This document shows, piece after piece, positions 25,439 to 34,299 of a DNA stretch of 64,000 nucleotides (position 1 is the first letter of the stretch; every line of letters starts with the position of its first letter). Under the pieces are notes generated by a model. That model worked only from the letters and a program-made list of their open reading frames with translations. It did not search any database and was not told the origin of the DNA. The DNA is from Argonema antarcticum A004/B2 (GTDB taxonomy: Bacteria; Cyanobacteriota; Cyanobacteriia; Cyanobacteriales; Aerosakkonemataceae): the NCBI RefSeq assembly GCF_023333585.1, contig NZ_JAIQZN010000039.1, positions 1 to 64,000 of the forward strand, read 5' to 3'. The position numbers and the translations under genes were made by a program.

Positions 25439-26299
25439 TTAACTCAATTCATCAGGATTAATTCCTTGAGAACGCAAATACTCTGCTAAACGTTCAGCGC
25501 GTTGACGTTCCTGTTCCGCCCGTTGACGTTCCTGTTCAGCGCGTTGATGTTCCTGTTCAGCGCGTTGATGTTCCTGTTCAGCGCGTTGATGTTCCTGTTC
25601 CGCCCGTTGAGCTTCTTGTTCCGTCCGTTGACGTTCCTGTTCAATTTGTTCGACTGCCCAAGGTAACAAATTCCCGGCTTCATCCCACCAACGCAACCAA
25701 TAACCCGTTCGTTCTTCCTTTTTGCCGTGCCATGTTCCTAAAAATAACCCCAGTTCCGGTAACCAATGGCGGCCATTTTCATTCGGTAATTCCAATTCAT
25801 ACCGTTTTTCTTGCAACCGATAGACTTCCAAAAGTCCCGCTTCTGGCTCAAAAACTACATAAATTGTAACCTTCAGAATTTGCTCATAGAAAAACCATTT
25901 TCCCGGTGGATAGGTTCGTTTCACTGAATATTCGCCGCCGTCATTTTCCGAGAGAAATTCCATCACCACCTGCGGTACTTCTCCCTCTAAATTCGGCGTA
26001 TAACTCCTCCGAGCTTTTGCCACTGCCAGCGGCTCAACAGAGGAAACATAAACCCAATCAGGGGCTTTAATAATTAACTGTTCATCGACTGTAGCACAGA
26101 GTCCAAAATTGGAGGCGATTAACATTTGTGGTTTGATAAACCCGCTCAATTCTAGGGTTTCTCGTAAAGCACCAGCAATCAGCGGTTGACCAGTATTTTC
26201 CACAGGTTTCTCTTCTAATTGATAGTCGTCGGGGAGTTTTTCCCAGGTAATTTTGAGTGTTGCTGTTCTGAATAGGGGAGGGGCTTGTGTCACGACCAT
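25439..26299 (-). CDS. Uma2-family (DUF820) protein with C-terminal heptad repeat
   Basis: A 286-residue protein of the cyanobacteria-expanded Uma2/DUF820 family, a PD-(D/E)XK-like fold of unknown function. Core strands with PDWVYVSSVEP and VPQVVMEFLSEND lie at about 80-120. The C terminus (about 220-270) is a run of heptads of the AEQEHQR/AEQERQR type encoded by 21-bp tandem repeats, predicting a charged coiled coil for oligomerisation. The repeat number may vary between strains. It is not close in sequence to the two neighbouring Uma2 genes. Confidence 0.8.
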   Translation of the reverse strand: MVVTQAPPLFRTATLKITWEKLPDDYQLEEKPVENTGQPLIAGALRETLELSGFIKPQMLIASNFGLCATVDEQLIIKAPDWVYVSSVEPLAVAKARRSYTPNLEGEVPQVVMEFLSENDGGEYSVKRTYPPGKWFFYEQILKVTIYVVFEPEAGLLEVYRLQEKRYELELPNENGRHWLPELGLFLGTWHGKKEERTGYWLRWWDEAGNLLPWAVEQIEQERQRTEQEAQRAEQEHQRAEQEHQRAEQEHQRAEQERQRAEQERQRAERLAEYLRSQGINPDELS

Positions 26300-26539
26300 T
26301 GCTTTCGATCTCCTAGTAGGGAATAGAGTTATCGTTGTTTGCGCTGTGTTTTAATTGTTAAGGAATGATTTAGGATTGCTATATCAATTAATTTTATCTT
26401 ATTTGAACGCGCTATGTCCGAAGTGCGTAAAAGAAAGACACTCATAGTTGAGGATAAAGAAAGTGCGATCGCTTTTTTTTAAGAAAGTGCGATCGCCCTG
26501 TGCCAAACTTCTCGTTCTTCCTTCAAAATATGCTTTGAC

Positions 26540-26797
26540 TCACGAGCAAGAAGTTGTAGTTGCTGAATCTCGATCGTTCTCAACACCTTCTGGTTTTTCT
26601 TCGGGGAAATTTAGCAAACGCTTCGCTTTCTTCAAGCGGGACTGATATAGAGGCGAGCGTCGATTATCTTCCTCTAATTGGGCAATTATTTCATCCAGAA
26701 TCAAGATATTAGCATCGGCTCGTTTGCAGATTTCCTGCACTCTAGCCGATCTTTCCTTAACTTTCTCGATGCTAGGAGGTTGTGGTTTCTCAGTCAT
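26540..26797 (-). CDS. Small hypothetical helical protein
   Basis: An 85-residue charged helical protein beginning MTEKPQPPSIEKVKE. The ATG (26797-26795) overlaps the stop of the upstream 120-residue gene as ATGA, so the two are translationally coupled. A longer in-frame reading from 26809 is possible but not needed. The family is not recognised. The pair could form a small complex. Confidence 0.5.
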   Translation of the reverse strand: MTEKPQPPSIEKVKERSARVQEICKRADANILILDEIIAQLEEDNRRSPLYQSRLKKAKRLLNFPEEKPEGVENDRDSATTTSCS

Positions 26798-27156
26798 CGG
26801 ATGTTCCAATCCCTTTTGATCTCTTGTGTACTTGCTGCCAAGGCATCTAGTGTAGCCTCTGCTTCTGCGATCGAACGGTCTAGTAAATCTAGCATAGCAG
26901 GAGTAGCGGTTGGTTGGATTTCTGCAATTTGTCGCAAAAGTCTGTAAAACCGCGAGTAGTATGTATCTGCCCTCTCTTTGATATTCTGGAGTTGATCTAG
27001 GTCGATCGATGTTGCTTCTGTCTCGCCATACCGTTGTGCGATCGCAAATTCTGTAGCTTTTGCCTGATGAACAATTTTCAGCAGCCCTCGTTCCAAGTTT
27101 AAAACAGTGTTTGTTGTTTCTTCCGGTAATTCTGCCATTGCAGCTGATATTCTCAA
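26794..27156 (-). CDS. Hypothetical helical protein, coupled to the next gene
   Basis: A 120-residue protein (or 114 from the internal MAELPEE), almost wholly helical with coiled-coil character (ERGLLKIVHQAKATEFAIAQ, then DLLDRSIAEAEATLDALA). It has no recognised domain, signal or membrane segment. Its stop overlaps the start of the 85-residue gene by 4 bp (ATGA), the usual sign of a two-gene unit. Confidence 0.5.
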   Translation of the reverse strand: MRISAAMAELPEETTNTVLNLERGLLKIVHQAKATEFAIAQRYGETEATSIDLDQLQNIKERADTYYSRFYRLLRQIAEIQPTATPAMLDLLDRSIAEAEATLDALAASTQEIKRDWNIR

Positions 27157-27194
27157 AATCTACATCTAATAGATTACAGTCAAATTACCAGACT

Positions 27195-27755
27195 TTATCC
27201 CAAAACCTCATCTACAGTAATATTAATATCGGTAAAAGCTAGTATAGATAAACTTTCTCCGCGCTGAAATCTCTGCACATTCTGATAACCTGTTGGCGAT
27301 GGTGAGCGATAAACTTCAACGCATTGCTCGTTGATATCCACTAACCAAGCTTCCACGATATCATTTTCTGCATAAAGCGTAATTTTTACATTTCGGTCAG
27401 CTTCAACTGTCGTATCTGCCACTTCTACTAACAAAATAATATCCGGTATTTGAGGATGTCCTGACTCATAAAAATCTGGACGAGGTTGCAGCAATGCTAT
27501 ATCTGGCTGAGGTTCAGAGGCATCATTCAATTCAACTGGGTTTTGCGGAGAAAGTATTATGTTATCTCCAAGAAGTTGGGTAAATAATCTGACTAATCGA
27601 TTCACACCAGCTGCGTGTCTTCTCCCAATTGATGCCATCTCAACAATTTCTCCTCGAATCAATTCTACTCTGTCATCCTCCGTAAGGATACCAGCATCCA
27701 CCATTTGGTGATACTGCTCTACTGTAAATTTTCGTCTTAGTAATTGAACAGACAT
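27195..27755 (-). CDS. Uma2-family (DUF820) protein, tandem copy A
   Basis: A 186-residue Uma2 protein. The core shows VELIRGEIVEMA, EPQPDIALL and ILLVEVADTTVEADR, and the D...E pattern is that of the PD-(D/E)XK-like fold. The start is set at MSVQLL (27755). GGAGGT directly upstream makes the more distal ATG at 27767 unlikely. It is a tandem duplicate of the next gene (27842-28402). The two share nearly identical N- and C-terminal thirds and a diverged central third. Confidence 0.85.
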   Translation of the reverse strand: MSVQLLRRKFTVEQYHQMVDAGILTEDDRVELIRGEIVEMASIGRRHAAGVNRLVRLFTQLLGDNIILSPQNPVELNDASEPQPDIALLQPRPDFYESGHPQIPDIILLVEVADTTVEADRNVKITLYAENDIVEAWLVDINEQCVEVYRSPSPTGYQNVQRFQRGESLSILAFTDINITVDEVLG

Positions 27756-27841
27756 TGCTACCTCCAATATTGGATATTATCTTATTTTAATAGGAATTAC
27801 GCAAACCTTTGTTTTTCCGTAATTCCTGTATCTAATCGTCC

Positions 27842-28402
27842 TTATCCCAAAACCTCATCTACAGTAATATTAATATCGGGAAAAGCTAGGATAGATAAAC
27901 TTTCACCACGCTGAAACCTCTGCACATTCTGATAACCTGTTGGCGATGGTGAGCGATAAACTTCAACGCATTGCTCGTTGATATCCACTAACCAAGCTTC
28001 CACAATACCATTTTCAGCATAAAGCGTAATTTTTACATTTCGGTCAGCTTCAACTGTCGTATCTGCAACTTCTACTAACAAAATAATATCCTGTATTTGA
28101 GGATGTCCTGACTCATAAAAATCTGCCCGTCGTAGCAATAACGTAACATCTGGCTGAGGTTCAGAATTCTCATCCAATTCAACTGGATTCTGAGGCCAAA
28201 CAATTACCATTTGTGCCAGACGCACAATAAACAATTCGGTAAGACGACCAACACAAGCAGCGTGTCTTCTACCAATTGATGCCATTTCAACAATTTCTCC
28301 TCGAATCAATTCAACTCTGTCATCCTCCGTAAGGATACCAGCATCAACCATTTGGTGATATTGCTCTACTGTAAATTTTCGTCTCAGTAATTGGACAGAC
28401 AT
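27842..28402 (-). CDS. Uma2-family (DUF820) protein, tandem copy B
   Basis: A 186-residue paralogue of copy A with the same start context (GGAGGTAGC then ATG for MSVQLL). The central segment differs (GRLTELFIVRLAQMVIV against NRLVRLFTQLLGDNIIL in copy A), while the flanks match almost exactly. The 86-bp spacer between the two genes is AT-rich. Function is unknown for the family. The multiplicity suggests mobility or regulatory duplication rather than a housekeeping role. Confidence 0.85.
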   Translation of the reverse strand: MSVQLLRRKFTVEQYHQMVDAGILTEDDRVELIRGEIVEMASIGRRHAACVGRLTELFIVRLAQMVIVWPQNPVELDENSEPQPDVTLLLRRADFYESGHPQIQDIILLVEVADTTVEADRNVKITLYAENGIVEAWLVDINEQCVEVYRSPSPTGYQNVQRFQRGESLSILAFPDINITVDEVLG

Positions 28403-28469
28403 TGCTACCTCCACCATTGAATATTATTTGATTTTTCAATTATTTTATTTGATTTTAACACGAGTTTAT

Positions 28470-29684
28470 CTATTCTATCACATCTAAGACTGTCTTGGGC
28501 AATAACTTATCCTTAAACCAGATAATTTTCGCTGGTGTATCGCTCACCTTTACCCCAGCTTTCTCCAAATTCAATCTTTCCGAAACAGCCAAGATCAAAT
28601 TATCGCATTCAGCCTTTCGCGCTTGGGCGAATTTTTTTTGCAGATATTCAGGACGCCAATAACCAACTATTTCTAATAAGTAGGTTCTGCCATCTGGATG
28701 TACAAGCCGAAAATCAGGAATCATTACGCTACCGGGAATAGGAATAAGGTCAACTTCTCGCTCTAAAACCCAATCCGTTTTTAAGGAATCCCAGCGGTTG
28801 GCAAATGATGCTTCTAACATACTATCATAAGGCTTACCGGGTGGATAATGAGACACCAAACCGCAATCGGAATTAAGAGTGAATCTGCCAGTTTTTGATG
28901 CACCAGTATAGAAATCGCGAGTTTGCAAAGTGGCGCTGAGACTCCATTTGGTAACGTGCAGCAAAGCTGGGAGCATTTTAGCGATCGCTAATCCATATCT
29001 CGTACTAGGTTTAAACAAACTTGTTGGCCCATCAATAGTAATTGTAAAACCGTGGTCGGCATCACCCTCAATGTATGTCATTAATTGAAATAGTTTTAGA
29101 TAGCGAAATAATAACTTATACTCACCCGGAACATTGCGATGAGCATTCAGAGTCATCTGACTGGCGCGATAAAAAACTCCCTGCACTTGCGATAGATTGT
29201 AACGATGCAATAAATCCTCTGGGATGGGAGCATCAAACTGAGTTAAAATACGATTTTCTTGTAAATCAGCATACAACCCAGTCCGAATTTGTTCTGGCAA
29301 AACTTCTCGATTTAGTTCTTGGCTGAGTTTATCTGCTAAAGTAATAAGTGTTTGACTAGAAGCCTGGGAACTAGGAATCGATCGGGCCGATAAAACAAAC
29401 ACGCGATCGCGCAATTCCTGGGGTTCTAAAGGACTAACAACCTCAAAAGTACAAAAACTGCTTTTGAGCAGATGAACTAATCCCCGAATTAGGCGATAAT
29501 CAGGACTATCGCCTTCAAATTCTGACAACTTATTATCTAATTCTCCCTGAGTTTTACCGACAGCTTCCTCAAAATAAGTAATCAGATCGATCGCTAATTC
29601 CAAATTGCGATCGTCAATCTTCAGGCGCTTCGGAATTATCGTCTCCCCATTTTGCCGGTGACTCAGCAACTCGCTTGGTAACAT
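28470..29684 (-). CDS. DUF790/Bax1-like nuclease, partner of XPB
   Basis: A 404-residue DUF790-family protein. The C-terminal nuclease core has IPDFRLVHPDGRTYLLEIVG (about 320-340), where D and E-x-V-G fit the PD-(D/E)XK pattern of archaeal Bax1. Archaeal Bax1 forms a helicase-nuclease pair with XPB in DNA repair, and here an XPB-like helicase lies directly upstream, overlapping by 71 bp. The start MLPSELLSHR (29684) is preferred. The longer reading from 29744 begins inside a GGATTTT heptamer repeat. Confidence 0.82.
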   Translation of the reverse strand: MLPSELLSHRQNGETIIPKRLKIDDRNLELAIDLITYFEEAVGKTQGELDNKLSEFEGDSPDYRLIRGLVHLLKSSFCTFEVVSPLEPQELRDRVFVLSARSIPSSQASSQTLITLADKLSQELNREVLPEQIRTGLYADLQENRILTQFDAPIPEDLLHRYNLSQVQGVFYRASQMTLNAHRNVPGEYKLLFRYLKLFQLMTYIEGDADHGFTITIDGPTSLFKPSTRYGLAIAKMLPALLHVTKWSLSATLQTRDFYTGASKTGRFTLNSDCGLVSHYPPGKPYDSMLEASFANRWDSLKTDWVLEREVDLIPIPGSVMIPDFRLVHPDGRTYLLEIVGYWRPEYLQKKFAQARKAECDNLILAVSERLNLEKAGVKVSDTPAKIIWFKDKLLPKTVLDVIE

Positions 29685-31278
29685 TTGGATTTTGGATTTT
29701 GGATTTTGGATTTTGGATTGAATATTTCTCAGTCGGATTTTCACCCCATGATTCCGGCGACTCAGCAGCTAAATAACCACTCTGATGATTTACCTCATAA
29801 ATTGGTTTAGACGGCACAACCTTTAAATTCCCTTTCTTCTTCTTCTTATTCTTTCCTATTTCTTGTGACACAGGCGTCTCGCCTGTAACTCTGATTGGTT
29901 CATTTTTCCGATCCACTCCCCGCCGACGTTCAGAAGTACCCTCCTCACTCGTATTTTCCGCCACCACCTCATAAAGTACAGCGCGTTTATTATTATCGTT
30001 CCCCTTACGCAAAATCCGCCCCAGTCGCTGAATAAACTCGCGCTGGGAACCCGTACCGGATAAGATAATCGCAATACTGGCAGCCGGAACATCAACACCT
30101 TCATTTAAAACATGAGAAGCGACCAGACTTTTGTATTCCCCTTCGCGAAAGCGTGTTAAAATTTCGTGGCGTTCTTTCACCGGAGTTTGATGAGTAATTG
30201 CAGGGATTAAAAACTCTTGAGAAATCCGGTAAACCGTAGCATTATCCGCTGTAAATATAAGAGTGCGTTCGGGATAATGTTCGGCAATCAAATTACCGAG
30301 AACCCGCAACTTGCCATCCGTACCCAAAGCAATTTCCCTAGCTTCTCGGTGAGCTAGCATAGCACGGCGTCCGCCTGGAGATCTAGCGCTCATTTGCACA
30401 AATCGCTGCCAACCTTCCAAACTGCCTAAACTAATCTTTTCAGTCTTCAAAAAGTCATTGCGAATTTTGATAAGTTCGGTGTAGCGATCGCGCTCCAGTT
30501 GCGATAACTTCACTTTAATGGGAATAATCTCATGCTGCGCTAGCGCTAAACCAGCCAATTCCTCAGCCGTTTTGCGATAAACCACCAGGCCGATGAGATG
30601 ATTGAGATCGGTATGCTTGCCATCCGATCGGTCCGGCGTTGCAGATAATCCCAGACGATAAGGTGCGATCGCATATTCTGCAATTACCCGATAAAATTCT
30701 GTTGGCAAATGGTGACACTCATCAAAAATTAACAGCGCATAGCCATTTCCCAACGCCTCAGCATTAATTGCCGCACTATCATAAGTAGCAACCAGAATCG
30801 GCGTCCTATCCCGCGAACCGCCACCCAGCAACCCCACCTCTACATCGGGAAAAGCGGCCACCAATTGAGCATACCACTGGTGCATCAAATCCAACGTTGG
30901 CACCACAATCAGCGTACTCCGAGGTGTTGCCTGCATCGCCAATTGCGCCAAATAAGTCTTACCAGCAGCAGTGGGAAGCACCACCACCCCCCTCCTTCCT
31001 GCCAACTTCCAAGCCATCAACGCCTCACTCTGGTGCAGGTAGGGTTCCATTTCCACACTAGGGATCAATTGCAGGGGCGCAAATGCCTTCGCCTCATCGA
31101 TAAAGTTAGTTCCTTCGGCTTGCAATGCTTCCACCAAAGGGCGATAGTGGATAGCGGGGATGCGAAATTTCTCCACGCGATCGTCCCAAGTAGCGAATTC
31201 CACCCAGATTTTGCCCCTTGGCGGCGGATGCAAAATCAGAGTGCCCCTGTCAAAAGATAATGTGGGAGTACGAACCAT
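29614..31278 (-). CDS. XPB/Rad25-like DNA helicase
   Basis: A 554-residue SF2 helicase. Motif I is PTAAGKT (102-108), motif II DECH (186-189), motif III LSATPDR (about 208-214) and motif VI QRLGRILRKG (about 413-422). The length and compact N terminus fit bacterial/archaeal XPB. It should unwind DNA at lesions or stalled sites with the DUF790 nuclease encoded just downstream. The last 60 residues are low-complexity, include a duplicated SPESWG/SPAKWG motif and read through a heptamer repeat, so the true functional end may be near residue 490. Confidence 0.88.
   Translation of the reverse strand: MVRTPTLSFDRGTLILHPPPRGKIWVEFATWDDRVEKFRIPAIHYRPLVEALQAEGTNFIDEAKAFAPLQLIPSVEMEPYLHQSEALMAWKLAGRRGVVVLPTAAGKTYLAQLAMQATPRSTLIVVPTLDLMHQWYAQLVAAFPDVEVGLLGGGSRDRTPILVATYDSAAINAEALGNGYALLIFDECHHLPTEFYRVIAEYAIAPYRLGLSATPDRSDGKHTDLNHLIGLVVYRKTAEELAGLALAQHEIIPIKVKLSQLERDRYTELIKIRNDFLKTEKISLGSLEGWQRFVQMSARSPGGRRAMLAHREAREIALGTDGKLRVLGNLIAEHYPERTLIFTADNATVYRISQEFLIPAITHQTPVKERHEILTRFREGEYKSLVASHVLNEGVDVPAASIAIILSGTGSQREFIQRLGRILRKGNDNNKRAVLYEVVAENTSEEGTSERRRGVDRKNEPIRVTGETPVSQEIGKNKKKKKGNLKVVPSKPIYEVNHQSGYLAAESPESWGENPTEKYSIQNPKSKIQNPNVTKRVAESPAKWGDDNSEAPED
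29684..29720. repeat. GGATTTT heptamer tract inside the helicase 3' end
   Basis: At least four and a half perfect GGATTTT heptamers. In the helicase frame they encode IQNPKSKIQNPN near the C terminus. The downstream end abuts the DUF790 start codon. Since seven is not a multiple of three, any change in unit number would shift the helicase frame. Confidence 0.8.
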
Positions 31279-31341
31279 TACTTCTTCAAATTCTCGTTCA
31301 CCGCGATCACAGTCGAGTTATTTAGTCCAGCGCTATCAAGC

Positions 31342-32805
31342 ATGAAACCCATACAACCTTGGCATTGGCGATCGCTCCCTCTTGCTAATCGTAGTGGATC
31401 GCAAGTCTTCGAGGCGCTATTTCTTCATCCCAGAAATGAAACCAGCGACAATCTCGAAACAGTGCAAAGTCATTCCCATCAGCGGATTGCTACCCTCCTA
31501 GAAAGTCCAGTTACACCAAACAGCACCAATCTGGCTCGATATTCTATCTGTGCGGGTTCTCCTCGCTATATTGAGGGTCAACCGCAGCTATGGACTCCCC
31601 CTAGAGGAGACATTCTTCCCTTTCTGCGTCGCCTCCTCAACTCTCATCATCAGGATGAAGATGCGAATGTTCCTGAACTTCCCTTTACAGGCGGTTGGCT
31701 AGGATGGTTGGGATATGACTTGGCGTGGGAGATTGAGCAACTACCCCAACTCAAAACCGATCCACTTCCCTTTCCAACTGCTTACTGGTACGAACCAGAA
31801 TCCTTTGCAGTTGCAGATCATCAACAACAAATTTTGTGGTTAGCCACCACTGACTCCGCGCAACTTGACTCTATGCAAAGTCAAATAGATCGAGAGACAG
31901 GAGTGCAGAATTCACCGGAAACCAGCAAAACTAATCCCATCACTCCCATTTTCCAAATGTCTCAGGAGGATTATGAAGCGGCGGTACGACAAGCTCAGAA
32001 ATATATTCAAGCAGGCGATATTTTTCAAGCTAATTTGTCATTGCGGTTTGAAGCGTATACTCCAAGTGATAGCTGGTCAATTTATCGAGCTTTGCAACAG
32101 ATCAATCCTTCCCCCTTCGCCAGTTATTGGCAGACTCCTTGGGGGGCAATTATTAGCTGTTCCCCAGAAAGATTAGTTAAATTATCAGGAAGGCAAGTTG
32201 AGACTCGACCGATCGCAGGAACGCGATCGCGTGGCCCTACCTCCACGGCTGATGAACAGTTAGCCGAAGAATTAATCGCCAACATCAAAGAAAGAGCCGA
32301 ACACATCATGTTAGTCGATCTAGAGCGCAATGACATCGGCAGAGTATGCGAATGGGGATCTGTAAAAGTCAATGAACTCCTCACCATCGAACGCTACAGC
32401 CACGTCATGCACCTAGTCAGCAACATCATTGGTACGTTACACCCAAACTGTGACGCCGTAGACTTGATTCGATCTGTGTTTCCTGGGGGGACAATTACTG
32501 GTTGTCCGAAAGTTCGCTGCATGGAAATTATTGAAGAACTCGAACCCGTAAAGCGCAACTTATTCTACGGTTCCTGCGGTTATCTAGATTGGCGGGGAAA
32601 CCTCGACTTAAATATCCTGATTCGCACTTTGCTATATACTGACACAAGCGACCCTACACTAGGGGCAACTGTTTGGGGACAAGTCGGTGCTGGCATTGTT
32701 GCAGACAGCGACCCGGAAAAAGAATGGTATGAGTCTCTACATAAAGCACAAGCTCAACTCAACGCCCTAAATCTGGCTGAGATATTTCAGCAAAATCGCC
32801 ACTAA
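31342..32805 (+). CDS. Chorismate-binding enzyme, TrpE/PabB family
   Basis: A 487-residue component I of anthranilate synthase or aminodeoxychorismate synthase. Conserved blocks include RPIAGTRSRG (about 292-301), HIMLVDLERNDIGRV (about 319-333) and GGTITGCPKVRCMEIIEELE (about 379-398). The PIAGT motif has alanine where classic PabB has the catalytic lysine (PIKGT), which favours anthranilate chemistry, although cyanobacterial PabB-like proteins are often annotated either way. No glutaminase partner is adjacent. It is transcribed divergently from the XPB-like gene across 63 bp. Confidence 0.85.
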   Translation: MKPIQPWHWRSLPLANRSGSQVFEALFLHPRNETSDNLETVQSHSHQRIATLLESPVTPNSTNLARYSICAGSPRYIEGQPQLWTPPRGDILPFLRRLLNSHHQDEDANVPELPFTGGWLGWLGYDLAWEIEQLPQLKTDPLPFPTAYWYEPESFAVADHQQQILWLATTDSAQLDSMQSQIDRETGVQNSPETSKTNPITPIFQMSQEDYEAAVRQAQKYIQAGDIFQANLSLRFEAYTPSDSWSIYRALQQINPSPFASYWQTPWGAIISCSPERLVKLSGRQVETRPIAGTRSRGPTSTADEQLAEELIANIKERAEHIMLVDLERNDIGRVCEWGSVKVNELLTIERYSHVMHLVSNIIGTLHPNCDAVDLIRSVFPGGTITGCPKVRCMEIIEELEPVKRNLFYGSCGYLDWRGNLDLNILIRTLLYTDTSDPTLGATVWGQVGAGIVADSDPEKEWYESLHKAQAQLNALNLAEIFQQNRH

Positions 32806-32812
32806 GTGACTC

Positions 32813-33091
32813 GTGCCCACTACAGATGCTTTTGCAACGATCGAATTTGCCAGCATCGGCTTTTCTTGTGCGATCGCAACCCTCTACGAAAATATTGAGC
32901 AGCTATTGTAAACCTTGAGCAGACCTCAGCCTCCAAAGGCTAATCGCTCACAGAGAGCATATTCATCGAGTTATAGTGATCGCCAAAGTCAAGACTCAGC
33001 ATCCCAGGAAACTGGAAAACTGGAAGCGATCGCAGTCGGAGGCATTCTGGCACCCGATCAGATTATCTCCCTGGATGCAAATCTGTTCTAA
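32813..33091 (+). pseudogene. Possible gene remnant with one in-frame stop
   Basis: Reading from GTG at 32813 gives about 32 codons to a TAA, then the same frame continues from 32911 to a TAA at 33089-33091. The second piece (TTG 32915 onward) ends GKLEAIAVGGILAPDQIISL and so on. The composition is coding-like, but there is no recognised domain and no good start. This and the following sequence to 33234 otherwise hold nothing I can identify. Confidence 0.25.
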
Positions 33092-33234
33092 GGTTCTCAT
33101 CCTGAGAGAACTTTTCAAGATAAGCCTAACGTTCGCGCTCACCGGACGCAGATATCCTTTGCAACACAGCCATCTATATTGGTAGTTCCGGTGCAGCGCG
33201 GTTGTTAGACACGCCCACACAGAGAATCACAAGA

Positions 33235-33675
33235 CTACCTCGCAACAATCTGCCAAAGTTCACCATTGTAAGCTCCGGTTGTAGGATTGTAGGGTTGGTC
33301 TGCCAGACTGATAGTTCTGCTTGCAATTTGGTGGTCGAGGAAGAAATTGCCATGAGCAGACTTGATAAATACCCTGCCGCCTCCAGCATCAACAATCTCC
33401 CAAAGCTCGCCATTGTAAGCTCCGGTTGTAGGATTGTAGGGTTGGTCTGCTAGCGTGATAGTTTTGCTTGCAATTTGGTGGTCGAGGAAGAAATTGCCAT
33501 GAGCAGACTTGATAAATACCCTGCCGCCTCCAGCATCAACAATCTCCCAAAGCTCGCCATTGTAAGCTCCGGTTGTAGGATTGTAGGGTTGGTCTGCTAG
33601 CGTGATAGTTCTGCTTGCAATTTGGTGGTCTAAAAAGTAATTACCATGAGCGGATCTGATGAAAACTCTCCGGGT
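33235..33675 (-). repeat. Three 147-bp tandem repeats
   Basis: The repeat period is exactly 147 bp. The landmark AGCTCCGGTTGTAGGATTG occurs at 33271, 33418 and 33565. The units are close to identical, so the array is recently amplified or homogenised. They encode the C-terminal third of the PLA2-like protein. Confidence 0.9.
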
Positions 33676-34263
33676 GCTGATAGGTGATGTAGGGTTTTTG
33701 ATACTAGCAACCCATGATTCATAGCGTCTTTGCTTATCTTGGGCTTTATTAAAAACTCCAAGTGCAACACCACCTTGAACACCAGCATAATAGCCCGAGG
33801 CTATAGTGTAGCAAGCAGCTAATCTTGCTGGATCGGGTGGTCCATCAACACGTCGAGTTCTAAGTGGATTACTCAAGGTTGGCGCGGGCACATTAAATGA
33901 AACTTTCAGATCACGCTCACATGCTGCCCTTAAATCGGAATACAAGCGTTCATTACATATGTTCCAATTGGAACCTACTGTGTAGTAGCACTTATCATGT
34001 GTATTGCAGGCTCCTCGAAAGTCAACAGGTCCCCAAGTATCTCTGATTTCTCCATTACTGTCTGGTCTATTAGTTACGCCACTACAAGCATCAGGAGCTT
34101 GAGCATAAGGGTACTCAGCTTTAGGAAAATCGGGATTGAAAGGAATTCCATTTATGTCAGCATATGCAATGTTGGAAGAACTGAGCGTACTTATAGTGAT
34201 AAGAATGCTACTCAAGCGAGTAAACTTACTAATTCTTTGAGCTTTGGAAAAGTATTTTTGCAT
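33235..34263 (-). CDS. Secreted phospholipase A2-like protein with three 49-residue repeats
   Basis: A 342-residue protein. A signal peptide (about 1-35, cleavage after AYA) leads into a PLA2-like domain with the Cys-rich catalytic motif CNTHDKCYY (86-94; His89-Asp90 dyad) and further cysteines at about 60, 103 and 115. Residues 196-342 are three tandem 49-residue repeats (VFIRSAHGNYFLDHQIAS...), whose RSAHGNYFLDHQ pattern resembles fascin/beta-trefoil lobes. Three lobes would close one trefoil for binding sugars or lipid. It probably acts outside the cytoplasm on phospholipids. It is a single-gene unit flanked by long non-coding gaps. Confidence 0.75.
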   Translation of the reverse strand: MQKYFSKAQRISKFTRLSSILITISTLSSSNIAYADINGIPFNPDFPKAEYPYAQAPDACSGVTNRPDSNGEIRDTWGPVDFRGACNTHDKCYYTVGSNWNICNERLYSDLRAACERDLKVSFNVPAPTLSNPLRTRRVDGPPDPARLAACYTIASGYYAGVQGGVALGVFNKAQDKQRRYESWVASIKNPTSPISTRRVFIRSAHGNYFLDHQIASRTITLADQPYNPTTGAYNGELWEIVDAGGGRVFIKSAHGNFFLDHQIASKTITLADQPYNPTTGAYNGELWEIVDAGGGRVFIKSAHGNFFLDHQIASRTISLADQPYNPTTGAYNGELWQIVAR

Positions 34264-34299
34264 TACAAATCCTTACCATTACAAGTTTAAGACTATATC

